Assembly (NCBI GenBank): GCA_025449115.1 | Contig: JAHLKC010000027.1 | Span: forward strand, 282,651 to 346,650 | Direction of reading: 5' to 3' | Source of the DNA: Chytridium lagenaria | Taxonomy: Eukaryota; Chytridiomycota; Chytridiomycetes; Chytridiales; Chytridiaceae | Length of the DNA: 64,000 nucleotides | In this document: positions 24,958 to 37,145 of the stretch, piece after piece | How the letters are laid out: each line of letters begins with the position of its first letter | Position numbering within the stretch: position 1 is the first letter of the stretch | Made by a program: the position numbers and the translations under genes | The notes under the pieces: model-generated | Databases searched by the model: none | Seen by the model: only the letters and a program-made list of their open reading frames with translations | What the model was told of the DNA's origin: nothing

Positions 24958-26283
24958 ATGGAGCAACATCGGCACTCGCCGTCCTCCACTCCCTCAACGT
25001 CCGATCCTCATCGCTCTCCTCCCTCGGCCTCAGATCCCTCCTCATCCCTCTCCCCAATGCATCATCTCTCTTCTGTCCGTCTTCGTCGCCCGCCGATCGT
25101 CGTCCAGGTTTGAAAGGCGGTGCCGATCTTACGACCCGACTCGAACCTTGATCCCATCACCCAATCCCTTACCTTGACCGGATTCTCACTCACCGGAAAC
25201 CTCCGCGAACGCATCGCAAACCAAGCTCGAGCCTCCCCCATCACTCTCTCCAAGTCACCATCGGCACAACCCTCTACATCGCCAACCTCCTCAACCTCAT
25301 CCCATCCCGTTCCCTCCTCTTCCATCCCCGTCTCATCCTCAACCGCTATGAATTCCACCGTCTCCCCACCTCCCTCTTCATCCTCGGAACTTCCCTTTTC
25401 GATGTTGCACGCTCTGTGGCTGGATTAGTATACTGGCAGGCACCTCTCGAGAAATGGGTTTGCGGAGACGGAGATCTCATCAAAGAGGGCCGTCTCGTTC
25501 GTCGTGGAGCAAACAGAAAACGCGCTGACGGTACTCGCAAGACCATGACTGAGTGGCTTGTCACTGGTAACCGCTTCATTCGCATTCTAAGCCTCTCTGC
25601 TCTCATCGTCACCGCTCTCGAATTCGCTCTGTACAAAGACCCTCAACCCGTTTCTGTTGATCCGTTCTCCCCTTTTGCAAATCGTGGACTCCTCGTGCTA
25701 TTCCCATACTCCCTTTACCCGCTTCTTGAACACACTGTTCGTTGGTTATGGGCATTGACGGATCAAGAACAAGATGTGAAACTTTTCGGAATTTTACCCA
25801 TCAACCCCGTTTACCTCCCCCTCGTCATGACGGCCTTTGGGGGCTTCGGCGCCTGGAAAGAAATGATCAAAGGATTCGTGACAGCCGTGACGTTTCTTAC
25901 GTCATGAAAATCAGGAGAGGTGGAGAGGAAGGCGAACTTGTTCATCATTATTTGAGGAGGTTGGGGAGGAGTTGGTATGTCTGGATTGACTCTTTCACGA
26001 GACGCTCGAGGTACCCGCTCCTAATATACCGGGAGCTTACCCTGCTGCTGCCGCTCCTGCTCCTGGAATTCCGGATATGACACAGTTGAATCAGATGATG
26101 GCGACTGCGTCGAATATGATGACGCAGGCGTTTAGGGATATGCAGGGTGGGACGGCGCAGAATGGAGGAGCGAGGAGGCGTCCTAATGTTTCGACGTCTG
26201 TGCAGATGGAGGAGGTGGAGGGTTACGATGTTTCCGGTCAACCTAATGTGAATCGGGGACCTGGAAGAAGGCTTGGAGAATAA
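24958..26283 (+). CDS. Derlin (Der1-like) family membrane protein
   Basis: Derlins are ER rhomboid pseudoproteases used in ER-associated degradation. The model starts MEQHRHSPSS. A Derlin-like N-terminal piece (DPITQSLTLTGFSLT, about 25150-25195) is followed by TLYIANLLNLIPSRSLLFHP and LNRYEFHRLPTSLFILG (about 25262-25395), matching the Derlin pattern of a loop followed by an Ile/His-Arg-Leu and a hydrophobic stretch. More membrane segments lie at 25580-25760, then FGILPINPVYLPLVMTAF (about 25785-25838), the typical late Derlin motif. The tail, recovered in a different frame from about 26008, is Pro/Ala-rich and ends GPGRRLGE at 26283. The 5' exon structure and the frames at 25195-25255 and 25890-26010 are unresolved. 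Confidence 0.65.
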
Positions 26284-27501
26284 TGAATTTGGTTGTTTGT
26301 GCTTACCTGATTTTTTTGTTGCTTTAAAGTTTTTTTTATGCATAGATTGTATGTTTTTGTTTGGGTTTAGGTTATTGTGAAAACTCGCCCTTGTTTGGCG
26401 ATATTTTGTTTTGTTTTTGTGTCTATGGCCTCTACATTTTTACTATATAAAATCGGTATTGCTTTTTTAACTGTGAATCTTTTATCGGTTTTGGTGCATT
26501 GTCGCTCTAAACTTGCAAATGTCTCACTCTATGGGTTTTTTAACTGTGAATCTTCTATCGTTTTTGGTGCTGTCTCTGTAAACTTTCAAATGTCTCACTC
26601 TATGGATTATTTTTGTGTGAATCTATCGTTGTGCATTGTCTCTGTAAACTTTCAAATGTCTCACTCTACGGGCTTAGTGTTTTGCCAGCTACCGGCACCA
26701 TCAACATCAAGTCAGCAGTTATCCCCGCCCAAAACCATGATCAGTAAATACGGAAAAAGTAGACTTTATTCTCGTTCTGACACAAAAAAGTGCACCCGTA
26801 ATGGGGTTTCAAAATCATAGGAATCACGTCAAACGCATTGAAAAACACACTTTGAATGCCTCACGAAACGGCCGTGCAAAAAAAAATAATCGCTTAAAAC
26901 AACGACGCGCAAACAGGAGACCGTTTTTTTCGTGGAAAAAGAAATAAAGAATAGACGTATTGGTTCATACAATAACAGAAAAGGGGAGTGGGGTTTTGGA
27001 CAACGCGCATCCATCTCAACGAAATCGTTACTTTAATATAGTTCGGGTGTGACGTTAAGGGCTGGTCTTCACCATCGTAACCTCACAGATCCATTCCTAA
27101 ACGTGATGACGGATATTATGGCCCAGATTTCTTAAAGGAAATGAAGGAGTCATATCACAATATGGTTTTATCGTAAACGTCACCATCGGCCACGACAAAA
27201 ACCGTTGAGTTTTACGAAAAGAATAACCCACAACGTCACGTTTTAAAAAAATATTCAGTTTCGCTGCATATTCTATTTGATAACGAAAGACGTCTTGTTT
27301 ATTTGTACAAACATGCTATCAAAAATATCGTCAAAAGTACCACTGACATCTACCCCTACCAAAAGCATAAACATCCCCGCATTCCACAAAAAAAGAAACA
27401 TACCGTTTTCAATATTGACAAAACACACGTTTCACATCCTCCCCCCAGTCCGTTGAATCATCTACAAAACATAGAACCGTATTAACGCATTCCCGATTCC
27501 A
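26284..27501. other. Intergenic region with a short tandem repeat
   Basis: Between the Derlin-like gene and the convergent glycosidase. Apart from the 70-bp repeats at 26461-26670, no feature is supported. The 27.2-27.5 kb segment is A-rich. Confidence 0.5.
26461..26670 (+). repeat. Three imperfect copies of a 67-72 bp tandem repeat
   Basis: The core CAAATGTCTCACTCTA occurs near 26516, 26588 and 26655, spaced 72 and 67 bp. Each copy is preceded by a related GTGAATCT...TCGTT...GTGC block. Confidence 0.8.
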
Positions 27502-30500
27502 TCAATGCATTCTTCTCACCTTTGCAATCAATCCCGTCCACCCTTTTTAAAAAAAACAAGGTATGAACATACATAAATAGCAAACACACGTCATCAACAC
27601 ATAAAGAACACGGAAACAAGACGGGGAAAAAAAAACAACGAATCACTCACCCGTCTGATGACTCGCTCCAAGTCCCTCCCCATTCTCACAATTGAAAAAC
27701 TCGTAAAATAGGACAAGGTTCTTCCAATGTGGGCATGTGTTCATTTTATCTCGTCTGCCATTCACGGGGCGTGCACCATCTTTGGAGATAAAGAGACGGG
27801 TGGTTCTAGTAGAGGGGGAAGTGTTTTTATGCAGTGGAGAAGAAAGGAAAGGTGGGAGGGCAGGCGTGTTAATGCAGTGGAGAAGAAAGGGAGGGAATGA
27901 AGAAACGTAAAGGAATGGCAAGGAGATACCTAAGCATGATTTCGTCAGCGACTTGATCGAGGTTTTTGGGTGTGGAAAAGGTCGGACACGCGATAAGGAA
28001 ACTATCACCATAATAATGATGGAACCTGTACAAAAACGCAACACCGGAAAAGATTTAAAAATCAAGATCCATCAGTTAAAAAAGAGAAATGAAAAAAGGC
28101 CCAAGAAAAAGAAAAGAAATACGCAACACCGCTTAAAAAAGCATCGAAAATAAAGTAAAACGTCAAAAAAGACTTAAAGAAAAAGAAGAAAAAAGCAAAA
28201 CCAAGATCCATCAGTTTATCGCAAAAAAAAACGGGAAATTTTCCACAAGGTAAGAAACAGAAAAGAAAAGAGAAAAAAATAACAAAACACCACACCACCA
28301 CCCACAACCCAAAAACAGAAAATATCATCATCACCTCTGCATACTCTCCACAATCAAAAAAGTCGTCGGCATCCAAATCGGTCCCCTCCAATTCGAATTC
28401 CCCCCAAAAAGTCCAGACTCCGACTCCCTCTCCACAAAATCAACTCGATGTTCCACGCTCCCCACATAATACACATACGGATTCCTCTTATGGAATTTAC
28501 TCAAACTACCCCATATTAGAAAACATCCGCAACCTGTCGTACCTTCGGATACCGTAGGGTGAGAGAAACTCGTCCTCCGAGAGCATGGTGTGAAGGATAC
28601 GTGTGAGTTTGGAACGGGAGACGAGGGAGAGGAGGATGCGTTCGCCTTGGCCGGGGTCTGTAGGGGTTAGGTAAATAATGGGGTGCGGGGTACCATCGAT
28701 TTTGGCTATGTTGCGTTGTGTGAAATCTATAAAGGGTGAGTGTGAAAACAAGATGAGGGAGGGATGTACCAAAGTTATCTAAAAACCATTGCATCCTATG
28801 AAACGGGATGAGAAACAAGAGTGTCAGGGGGGGGGGGGGGGGTTGTTGATCACCTTCTCTTGAAATCCGGACACGCGTCAATCACATCCGGTTCCAACAC
28901 CAACACCGCAAAAAGTGGGATCAACCCAAACAAGTGACCTCACTTTCAACGGCACAGCGCGTCCATCCGCAAACTCCACATGATCATACTACCCATCAAA
29001 AAAAAAGCCTAAGAAAAAACAACATACATAAAACCCGTCTTCCTCATTCCACAACGACTCGGAACGACCCTCAGAACGCCATGACAGCGCGTCGGAGATG
29101 TACATGAAATGCTCAAAGAATTTAGACGCTGTGTCTTCGTAGCTACGGTTTGTGGGGGCTAGTTCGAGAGCGATGTTGAGCCTAGAGGTTGGTGTGAGAG
29201 GAGGGGAGAAGGAGTGGGTTTACATGTTGAGGGAGAACATGGCCATCCAGGATGTCCCGTCGGCTTGACGAAGACGGCCGCCTGTGGAATGTTTATGAAG
29301 TTAGGGTTGTGGAGAACATGGGGGGTGAAAAAGAAAGTGGGCGGGGAATGAGAAAAAGAGGTAACATAAGGTGAACATGGGGATGATAAGGGAAGTGGGT
29401 GGGGACTAAGGAAAAATAGGTAACGTAGGGTGAACATGGTGGTGAAAAAGAAAGTGGGCGAGGAATGAGAAGATGAGGTAACGTAGGGTGAACATGGGGG
29501 TGATAAGAGAAGTTAACGAGAAATGAGCAAAAGAGATAACGTACCAATAGGCAACGCTTCGGATCTATTAAACACAGCGATATTATCCAACCCCAAAAAC
29601 CCTCCCTCAAACACATTATTTCCCATCCATATCCTTTCTACACACAAAAAAAAAACAAATCAGCCCTCCAACCATTCACTCTCCACCTACCTATTCACCC
29701 ACCACGTGAAATTCATCAACAGCTTTTGAAACATCCTTTCAAGAAACAGTTTATCCGTCCGTCCATACATCTTTCGTTCAATCTTGTAAACCCTGTACAC
29801 GGCCCATGCGTGAACGGGAGGATTGACATCACCTACCGGATTAGGGGGTTAGAACGCAATGGGGGGAAGGAAGGGGAGTATGTACTAAAGTTCCACTCGT
29901 AGGCGGGGAGTTGACCGTTAGGATGGAGGTACCATTCTCGAGTGAGGAGGATGAGTTGCTTTTTAGCAAACCAAGGGTCGACTTTAGGATGGTCAGCAAA
30001 AACAAACACCATAAAGGGGGTATTACTTAAAGCCAGCACGACCTACACCCAAAACGAGAATTAGAACAGCGAGAAGACAAAGGGAATGGTGAAGCGTCTT
30101 ACCGCATGAAACGCCGTATCCCAAGCCGCGAAAAACGGATACTCCCATTTATCAGGCATGGATAGGATATCATCTACATGTAAATGTCTCCATCTCTGTT
30201 TCGCGATTTCTTGCGTTCTGGGGGTGGCGTCGGTTGACCGATATCACCATCAAGCCAATCCTATGTTGGGATTAACTCGAATCAAATGGAAATGGGTACC
30301 TTTACAACGTAATGGTAAAACTGCTTTGACCATAACATTCCTGCAAACGCCTAAAAGGTGTGAAAGGGGCGAGAGAGACGGGAAAGAGAGAGGGTTGATG
30401 TACCTGTCGTTGAATCATCCCCATCTCTTGAACGAGTTCATGCTTTTGGATGTTTGCGTAGAATTCATCGGCTTCTTTTAAACGTTCGTCAAACGTCTCG

Positions 30501-32122
30501 TCAAACCTTTTCCCAAAGGCTTGCCGGCAACGCGTCAGTGTTTTGATCGGTGAGGCGAAGTCGTATCGTGACGGATGAAAGACCGGGTACAATGCCTTTA
30601 TACCATGCTGCGGCTTTGGTTCCGGTTTGTTGAGGATTGACCGAGTCAGGGGTGTTGTGGATGATATGGTTGTTGATGCCGTCCTTTAAGAAAATGGTGA
30701 GATTTAAAGTGACGAGAAGAAGAAGCTTTACTTTGCAATAATCGGACTTGTTGGCAACGTTGTAAAGAGCCGAAAAGTTTGTTTCGTTTTCGCAAAAGAG
30801 CAATTCAGGGCCCTCCAAGCCCTCTGCTCCATCCGCGTGTAAAAACGATGGGAGCTTCTTGTGATCCACTTGAATGGTGCTCACACCGCCGTTGAGGTGG
30901 GGGTGGATGGCGGAAAGGGTGGGTTTTGATACAGGTTCACGTTGTTTCTGGGATAACCTCTCTCGACAGGCTTTGTTGACGGGATCCTCTAAACGCGCTC
31001 TCCGAGTCCATCGTGGGGTAGGCGTTTTCTTCATCATGAGACCATGACCATGTGTTGCGGAACCAGATTTGCGGGAGGAGGTGGAGAGGGGCTGGGGTTG
31101 TGGAGCGGTTGTGGGCGGTTATTTTGATATGGAGGTCGTTGACGTTGGTGGCGTCTTTGGCGTACTGAAGAGAGTTTTAGAGATGGAGAAACAGGCGGGG
31201 AGAGGTTGTACCTCGATAAAGATGTCAAAGTATTCGTCAGCGTCGAAAATGCCAGTGTCAAGAAGCTCGTATTCGCCTTCAGTGCGGGAACGTTTTTGCG
31301 ATTCTTGGACGAGGTTTTCGTAAGGATATCGTGCGTGAGGGTATTTGTAGAGGTATTTCATGTATGAGTGGGATCTTTTGGATTATTGTGAGTTTTGGTA
31401 AAAAACAGGTGATAAAGAGAGTCTTACGGGACATTGTCCAAGTAAAAGTAGCACTCTTTGACGTCCTCGCCGTGGTTTCCTTGAATAGAGAGAGATGTTG
31501 GACATGTGGAGGGAAGAATGGGGAATTACCTTGATGACCTGTTACTCCAAACAAACGTTCTTTGAGGATGTCGTCCTTTTCGTTCCACATGGCTAATGAG
31601 AAGCAGATGATTTGATGGTTGTCTGATATTCCAGCAATGCCATCTTCACCCCACCTAGTGTATGATTGTTTGATTAGATAACCTATAGTAAGCAGAGGAA
31701 TGCGTATAATTGTCCAAGCAGAGTGATGATGGCAAGTATAAAGGGTATGCTGAGTGCAGTAACAATGATCCTTCAAAAAGCAATCAAATACTTGGATGAT
31801 GGCAAGTGTAATGAACAAGGCATGCTCGCCTACGGCGAATGTAGTAACTCTGATCAGTTAAACTAGCAATGAATGCAACACGATCTTTTGCTCGCTGATC
31901 GCTCGACACACTCTGCATCATATCAACAGTCATTTTAAAACACCATCATCACCTGTACACCCTCTTGTTTGCATGGTCAAATGGAAAGTAGCTCCAAGCA
32001 TCCCCATCATGACTGTAATCCTCACGCACGGTTGCCCATGCTCGTTCCGAGAGATAAGGCCCCCATCGACGCCAGTGTGCCTCCAGAGCATCAGCTTGAG
32101 CTATGCGTTTGAGTTCAGCCAT
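27502..32122 (-). CDS. GH63/MGH1-like glycoside hydrolase, many introns
   Basis: Recognised from motifs of MGH1-like (GH63-related) glycosidases, (alpha/alpha)6-barrel enzymes acting on alpha-glucosidic or mannosyl-glycerate-type bonds; the substrate here is unknown. Minus strand from ATG at 32122. Exon 1 (31953-32122) has [20 protein letters not shown]. Then exons 31530-31654 ([14 protein letters not shown]), 31428-31479, 31212-31374 ([29 protein letters not shown]) and from 31164 ([13 protein letters not shown]). Later exons carry [39 protein letters not shown] (about 30130-30165), [64 protein letters not shown] and LGASHQTG. The last short exon ([12 protein letters not shown]) ends at 27502. 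Frame shifts occur near 31030 and 28935. No signal peptide is evident, so a cytosolic location is inferred. Confidence 0.88.
28827..28842. repeat. 16-base G homopolymer in a glycosidase intron
   Basis: Sixteen consecutive G on the plus strand, so poly-C in the transcript, within the intron just before the exon reading MQWFLDNF. As a pyrimidine tract it may support the splice acceptor. Its exact length is probably unreliable in the assembly. Confidence 0.9.
29308..29525. repeat. Short tandem repeats within a glycosidase intron
   Basis: Related units of about 60 bp containing GAACATGG.GGTGA.AA, G.GAA.TG.G, AGGTAACGTA repeat three to four times between the GGFLGLDNI exon and the [11 protein letters not shown] exon. 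They occupy most of that intron. Confidence 0.7.
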
Positions 32123-32138
32123 GATGAATGTATTTTTG

Positions 32139-32168
32139 ATGATGGATGGATGGATGGATGGATGGATT
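32139..32168. repeat. GATG microsatellite just upstream of the glycosidase start
   Basis: A (GATG)n / (CATC)n tract lies 17-45 bp upstream of the minus-strand start codon at 32122, in its presumed 5' leader. Confidence 0.85.
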
Positions 32169-32169
32169 G

Positions 32170-33392
32170 ATGATGGAGTAGTAGGTATATAGTGTTGTAA
32201 GCAGTGTATATATAAGGAATGAATATTTGCAGATGCTCAACCGCACAGACGCGTTTTGTGAATATTTCCAAGGGTAGATGCAGGGGCCAGAGGGGCCAAG
32301 CGTGACAATTATAAGACAATTTTTAATTATTCATTGCAAGATTTTCGTCTTCAAGTCACTGAAGACTTGGAATATTGTAAGCGTGAGTGAAGATATCCCG
32401 CGACTTTAAGCTCTGTTGATAATATATATATATATTTGAAACCCCATTGCGCAGAGTGCGGCCTTAATTTCTTTTTTATTATTTACCTTTTGCACGAGTC
32501 TTTTCCTTCTTCTTATTCAAAGTATATATTCGTGTGTCTGCAGATGGAGTGAGTGAAAGGGGTTGATGGCTATATACACTACTACACTCATTCACTCTTA
32601 ATAATAAAGCTTTTTCCCACCACATAAATATTATTATTATTACTATAATACATATCATATTATACATAATAGGGATACCTATAAATACAAGTATGTATGT
32701 ACATGCAATAATGAATGTTGAGCACGTGAATAAACGTCATACATATTAAAAGTATTATTATTTTTTTATTTTTTAGGATTTATATTATTATAGTAATAAG
32801 GCTGATTATTATTGATGTGATGTGATGGCTGAAGAACAAAAGCGTCTTCTTTTCTTCATATTAAATATTTATATGGCCTAATATATATATATGATATATG
32901 ATATATATGCATGGCCCCCTCATGGGTTCCATATATCTTTAATTAAATCAATGTGACAAACAAAGTCACATTTAAATATTAAATTATTTTCCGCCACCAA
33001 AAATACAAATTAAAAAATAATAAATATATAGACAAGAGGAAGAGGAAGCTGCCTGGATTGAATGGTATTTACTATATTTGTAGAAAAAGAAAAAGAGTAT
33101 TAATCAGTGATCAGCCAAACTCTAATAATTAAAATAATAAATATTTAAAAATTTATTTTTATAATTCTAATTCTGATTTCATGTCCACCACCACCACCGC
33201 TGCGCTCAACTCAACTGCTTGATGCTGCTGCTGTTGCTGATGATGATGATGATGATGCTTTGATGCTTGATAAATTATTATTATTAGAGATAACACACCT
33301 ATTGACATTATACGTTATACCCTCCTACTCCTTCACCTTTCAACCATTGAACCAACTCACTAAATACATTGATACATTCTACAACCCTCAAC
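32170..33392. other. AT-rich divergent intergenic region
   Basis: About 1.2 kb of very AT-rich sequence with runs of ATATAT, TATTATTA and CACCACCAC / TGATGATG microsatellites between divergent genes. No ORF is convincing on either strand. It probably holds the promoters of the glycosidase and of the PX-like gene. Confidence 0.6.
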
Positions 33393-35096
33393 ATGACAAC
33401 CGATATCCTACTACCTTCACCACCCCTCTCTGCTCATGACGGCTTGGAGGGTATCATTGACAAACATCTCCCCATCATCATCCCCAACTTTGACATCAAC
33501 TATGACAATGATGATGACGACGACGACTATGAAGAAGAAGAAGAAGAAGAAGAAGAAGAAGAAGAAGAAGGACTCGGCAACCCTCTCTTTCTAGGCATAT
33601 CGGCAGAGTCTTGGCTCTCAAAGCACTTTGACTCTACCGTCTCTTCAAGACCACCTTCTACCTCTCTCTCTTTACCTGTCACGTGCACCGATGCTCTTAG
33701 TGCTTTGCATAATCCTCATGCCAATGACGATGGACGATAAATTGGCTATCCTTGACTGTCTTGACCTCTATGATGATGGTCTCGACCCTCTTGCCGCCTC
33801 TTGCCCCACCACCTGCACCCTGGGTGCTCTACCACCTTTTGAGGTAACTATTATGCTTAATATGCCCGCGCAGCGGGCACTAGAGTATGCGTTTGATACC
33901 TTGCGAGCGATAGCGAGCATATCCCTTATTATATATATTCTTATATCACTTCAACAACATCTCTTACGCATTCTACTCTAGGTTACTCATGTATATTAAC
34001 TCAAAACTCTTTTTAACTATAGAACAACTTTTCATACGCCTTCCATTGGCTGCACGACCATACCGACACCACCACCACCACGTCATCCTCTGTCTCTTCC
34101 CACCTCACATCCGACAACCTCTCCATCTCCTCCAACCACAATTTCGACACCCTCTCCTCAACACGTTCAAGGCACACCCTCTCCCACCCTCTCCGCAAAT
34201 CCATTTCTCTCGACTTTGATGACATTGAACTCTCCCATTCCGTCCCCGCCGATCATCGTGGCTCAATGAACACACCCAACCGTGGTCGGTCACGCCATTC
34301 AAGGCGTCACGGTATTCAACCTTCAAGACCCTCTCAACCCTTGGCTCCCTTTGTGAGGGCTGAAAAGGATCAGAGGAGAAAGTGTGAGGCAACGCGCGTC
34401 CGCAGCATCGTTGCAGTCAAATACGTCGGCAAAGAGTGCAAAGAGGTACTCTGCTGGCGTTTCGGCCGCGGCGGTGGCATCGGCCTTGTTGGCTGAAAAG
34501 GAGAAGCATCAAGTTGTGGAAGAACCCATTGGAGCGGTCGTGCCTGTCTCTGGCATTGTTTCTGTCAATGTATCGGAACCTGTTGCTGATTTGATGGGTA
34601 TTGCTTCTTATAAAATTACTGTACAGGTTTGTTTTTATTCCATCCTTCTTTTTTTTATGACTTACAACTTTGACAATACTTGAATTTAACAAAGAACTCT
34701 ATTTTTTTTTTTTCTTCTACATATAGATCTCATCACCCTCCTTATCCATCGCATCCTCTCCATCGACGCTGGTCGTCGTCTCAAAACGTCATCGTGACCT
34801 CAAGTCCTTTTACCATCAAGTCATTAACGAATCTCCCGCGCTCATGGCAAAGCATCCATTCTTCCCGTCATGGTCTCTCTTTGGTAAGTCTTTTTTCCTT
34901 CTCAAAACATGTCTTTTCCCTTCCTTTGTATTTTTTTTTACTATACCCCCGCCTAACATTTCTTTTAGACGGTTTCATCACATCCGGTTCAACCACATCC
35001 CGTCTCGAATTCTTTAACGCCTTTTTAACTGACGTTGTCATTGAAGAATCTTATCCTATCGTTTCAGCCGTTCGCTCTTTCTTTGGTATCGCTTAG
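33393..35096 (+). CDS. Acidic, Ser/Thr-rich protein with a PX-like C-terminal domain
   Basis: Starts MTTDILLPSPPLS. A long Asp run is followed by an uninterrupted Glu run encoded by a GAA repeat (33531-33569). The first part ends LPPFE near 33845, where a GTAACT donor opens an intron of about 33846-34020. The next exon (ENNFSYAFHWLHDH...) is His/Thr/Ser-rich and contains basic patches. After a frame change near 34385, KITVQ ends an exon at about 34626. Two more exons read VVVSKRHRDLKSFYHQVINE and, after the intron of about 34883-34968, a last segment ending VRSFFGIA at 35096. The Lys-Arg-His-Arg-Asp-Leu plus FPSW and RLEFF pattern resembles a PX phosphoinositide-binding domain. Membrane trafficking is a reasonable inference, not a demonstration. 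Confidence 0.5.
33861..33925. repeat. GC-rich hairpin element in an intron of the PX-like gene
   Basis: GCCCGC (33864-33869), loop GCA, GCGGGC (33873-33878). Further along are a GTAT...ATAC pair and a closing GCATAT that pairs with the opening ATATGC. It stands out as GC-rich in an AT-rich intron. Confidence 0.6.
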
Positions 35097-35879
35097 TCCC
35101 CTTCCCTCCCGTCGTATCCCCAATCCCTGTGTTTTTTTGTTTTTTTTCTATGGCTTTGCTTTCGATATTCCATTACCGGTTTGTTTTTCGTTATTGGATC
35201 TATATCGGTGGTTCTTGTCTCTTTTCTTTTCACATCCTTTTCTCTAAACTCCATCCCCTCCCCCCGTCGTAGTCTTGTATATCTTTATGTGTTTCGCTTA
35301 TCCCTTTATTGTTATTTTGTTTATTCTCCTGATGTGTATGCCTTTGCTGATGATTTCCCGCCCTCTTTTTTTTTTTAATGTTATTTTATTTGGACTTTTT
35401 AACTTTATTTTCGTTTTTATTTTTTTATTTGTGAATGGATGTCTCTGCTACCTCCTCTGTTTGTTTTTTTTTTTTGGCTTTTCGTGCGCTGGTTTCGCGT
35501 GATGGCTGTGGAGTGGGGTATCCATATTCTATTAAATAAGTTTTTTTTGTTGTGAATCAATTAATCTGAAGGGGAGCGTTAAACGTGTCTGGACTCTAGA
35601 GTCTATGTTTTGTTTTTTTTTTGTTAACGTGGTATGGCGTGATGAATTTTTTTTTGTAGAACCTGTGTGCAGGTGGTCTGGGCTACTGGCGTTCTTTATG
35701 ACTGGGCTTGGATCTGATTTGTCACGAACTTTAAAACAAGACGCACAAGGCAAGTCGCCCCTCAAAATGTCTCTTGTGTGCAACCTTCCCCCCACCCCGC
35801 TTCTTTGATCAGCACTCATCTGCGTCGTCATTCGTGTATACCGAAATTGGTATCCATGTGTTTTGTTTTACTTGAAACA
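35097..35879. other. T-rich intergenic region
   Basis: Long T-rich open stretches downstream of the PX-like gene give spurious hydrophobic ORFs. No gene is supported. Confidence 0.5.
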
Positions 35880-37145
35880 TTAGGGTGGACAGTGTTGGAA
35901 GGTGGGTGGGTATTGAGGTGGAGGTGTTGTGAGGGGTTTTGTTGGATGTTATATGCCGTGGGATGGGTGTTGGTGTATTCCATCGTGGTGGAAAGATGGG
36001 AGGTTCTCGTGGGTTTTGTGGTTTGACGATAAATCACGGTGTTGTTTTTTTTTTTGACGATGCGAGGATGGGAGGGTGGGATTGGAGGGTTTTAACGATA
36101 AATCACGGTTGTGTTTTTTTTTTTGACGATGCGAGGATGGGAGGGTGGGATGAGGAGGGTGGAGAGTGTTGGAAGGTGGGGGTATGAGGGTGAAGCGGAT
36201 GAAGGATGTATTGAGGTGGAGGTGTTGTGAGGGGTTTTGCTGTTGGAGGTTATATGCCGTGGGATGGGTGTTGGTGTATTCCATCGTGGTGGAAAGATGG
36301 GAGGTTCTCGTGGGTTTGTGTGGTTTGACGATAAATCACGGTTGTGTTTTTTTTTTTGACGATGCGAGGATGGGGGTGGGATTGTAGGGATTAACGATAA
36401 ATCACGGTTGTGTTTTTTTTTGGGGATGCGAGGATGGGAGGGTGGGATGAGGAGGGTGGAGAGTGTTGGAAGGTGGGGGTATGAGGGGTGACGCGGATGA
36501 AGGATGTATTGAGGTGGAGGTGTTGTGAGGGGTTTGCTGTTGGAGGTTATATGCCGTGGGATGGGTGTTGGTGTATTCGATCGTGGTGGAAGGCTGGGAG
36601 GTTCTTGTGGGTTTGTGTGGTTTAACGATAAACCACGGTTGTGTTTTTTTTTTTGACGATGCGAGGATGGGAGGGTGGGATGAAGAGGGTGGAGAGTGTT
36701 GGAAGGTGGGGTATGAGGGGTGACGCGGATGAAGGATGGGTATTGAGGTGGAGGTGTTGTGAGGGGTTTTGTTGTTGGAGGTTATATGCTGTGGAATGGG
36801 TGTTGGTGTATTCCATCGTGGAAGACAAAAGATGAAGGTTTTCACGTTTTATCGCATGGTTTGTTTTTTTTTGATGATGTGCGGTTTAACGTCATTGTTT
36901 GTTTACTTGAAACATTAGGGTGTACAGTGTTGGAAGTGTGGGTGATGGGTATGAGGGGTGACGCGTGAAGGATGTATTGAGGTGGAGGTGTTGTGAGGGG
37001 TTTTTTTTTGTTGGAGGTTATATGCTGTGGGATGGGTGTTGGTGTATTCCATCGTGGAAGACAAAAGATGAAGGTTTTCACGTTTTATCGCATGGTTTGT
37101 TTTTTGATGATGTGCGGTTTATGTTTTACGGTTGTGGATATTATT
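35880..37145. repeat. Tandem array, five copies, 298-bp then 234-bp period
   Basis: The core GAGGTGGAGGTGTTGTGAGG starts at about 35915, 36213, 36511, 36745 and 36979, giving spacings of 298, 298, 234 and 234 bp. Each unit has a G-rich segment (GGATGGGAGGGTGGGATGAG), a TTATATGC.GTGG.ATGGGTGTT block and an ATAAATCACGG or ATCGCATGG block followed by a T-run. Open frames exist on both strands because G-rich repeats lack stops; none looks like a protein. Confidence 0.9.
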
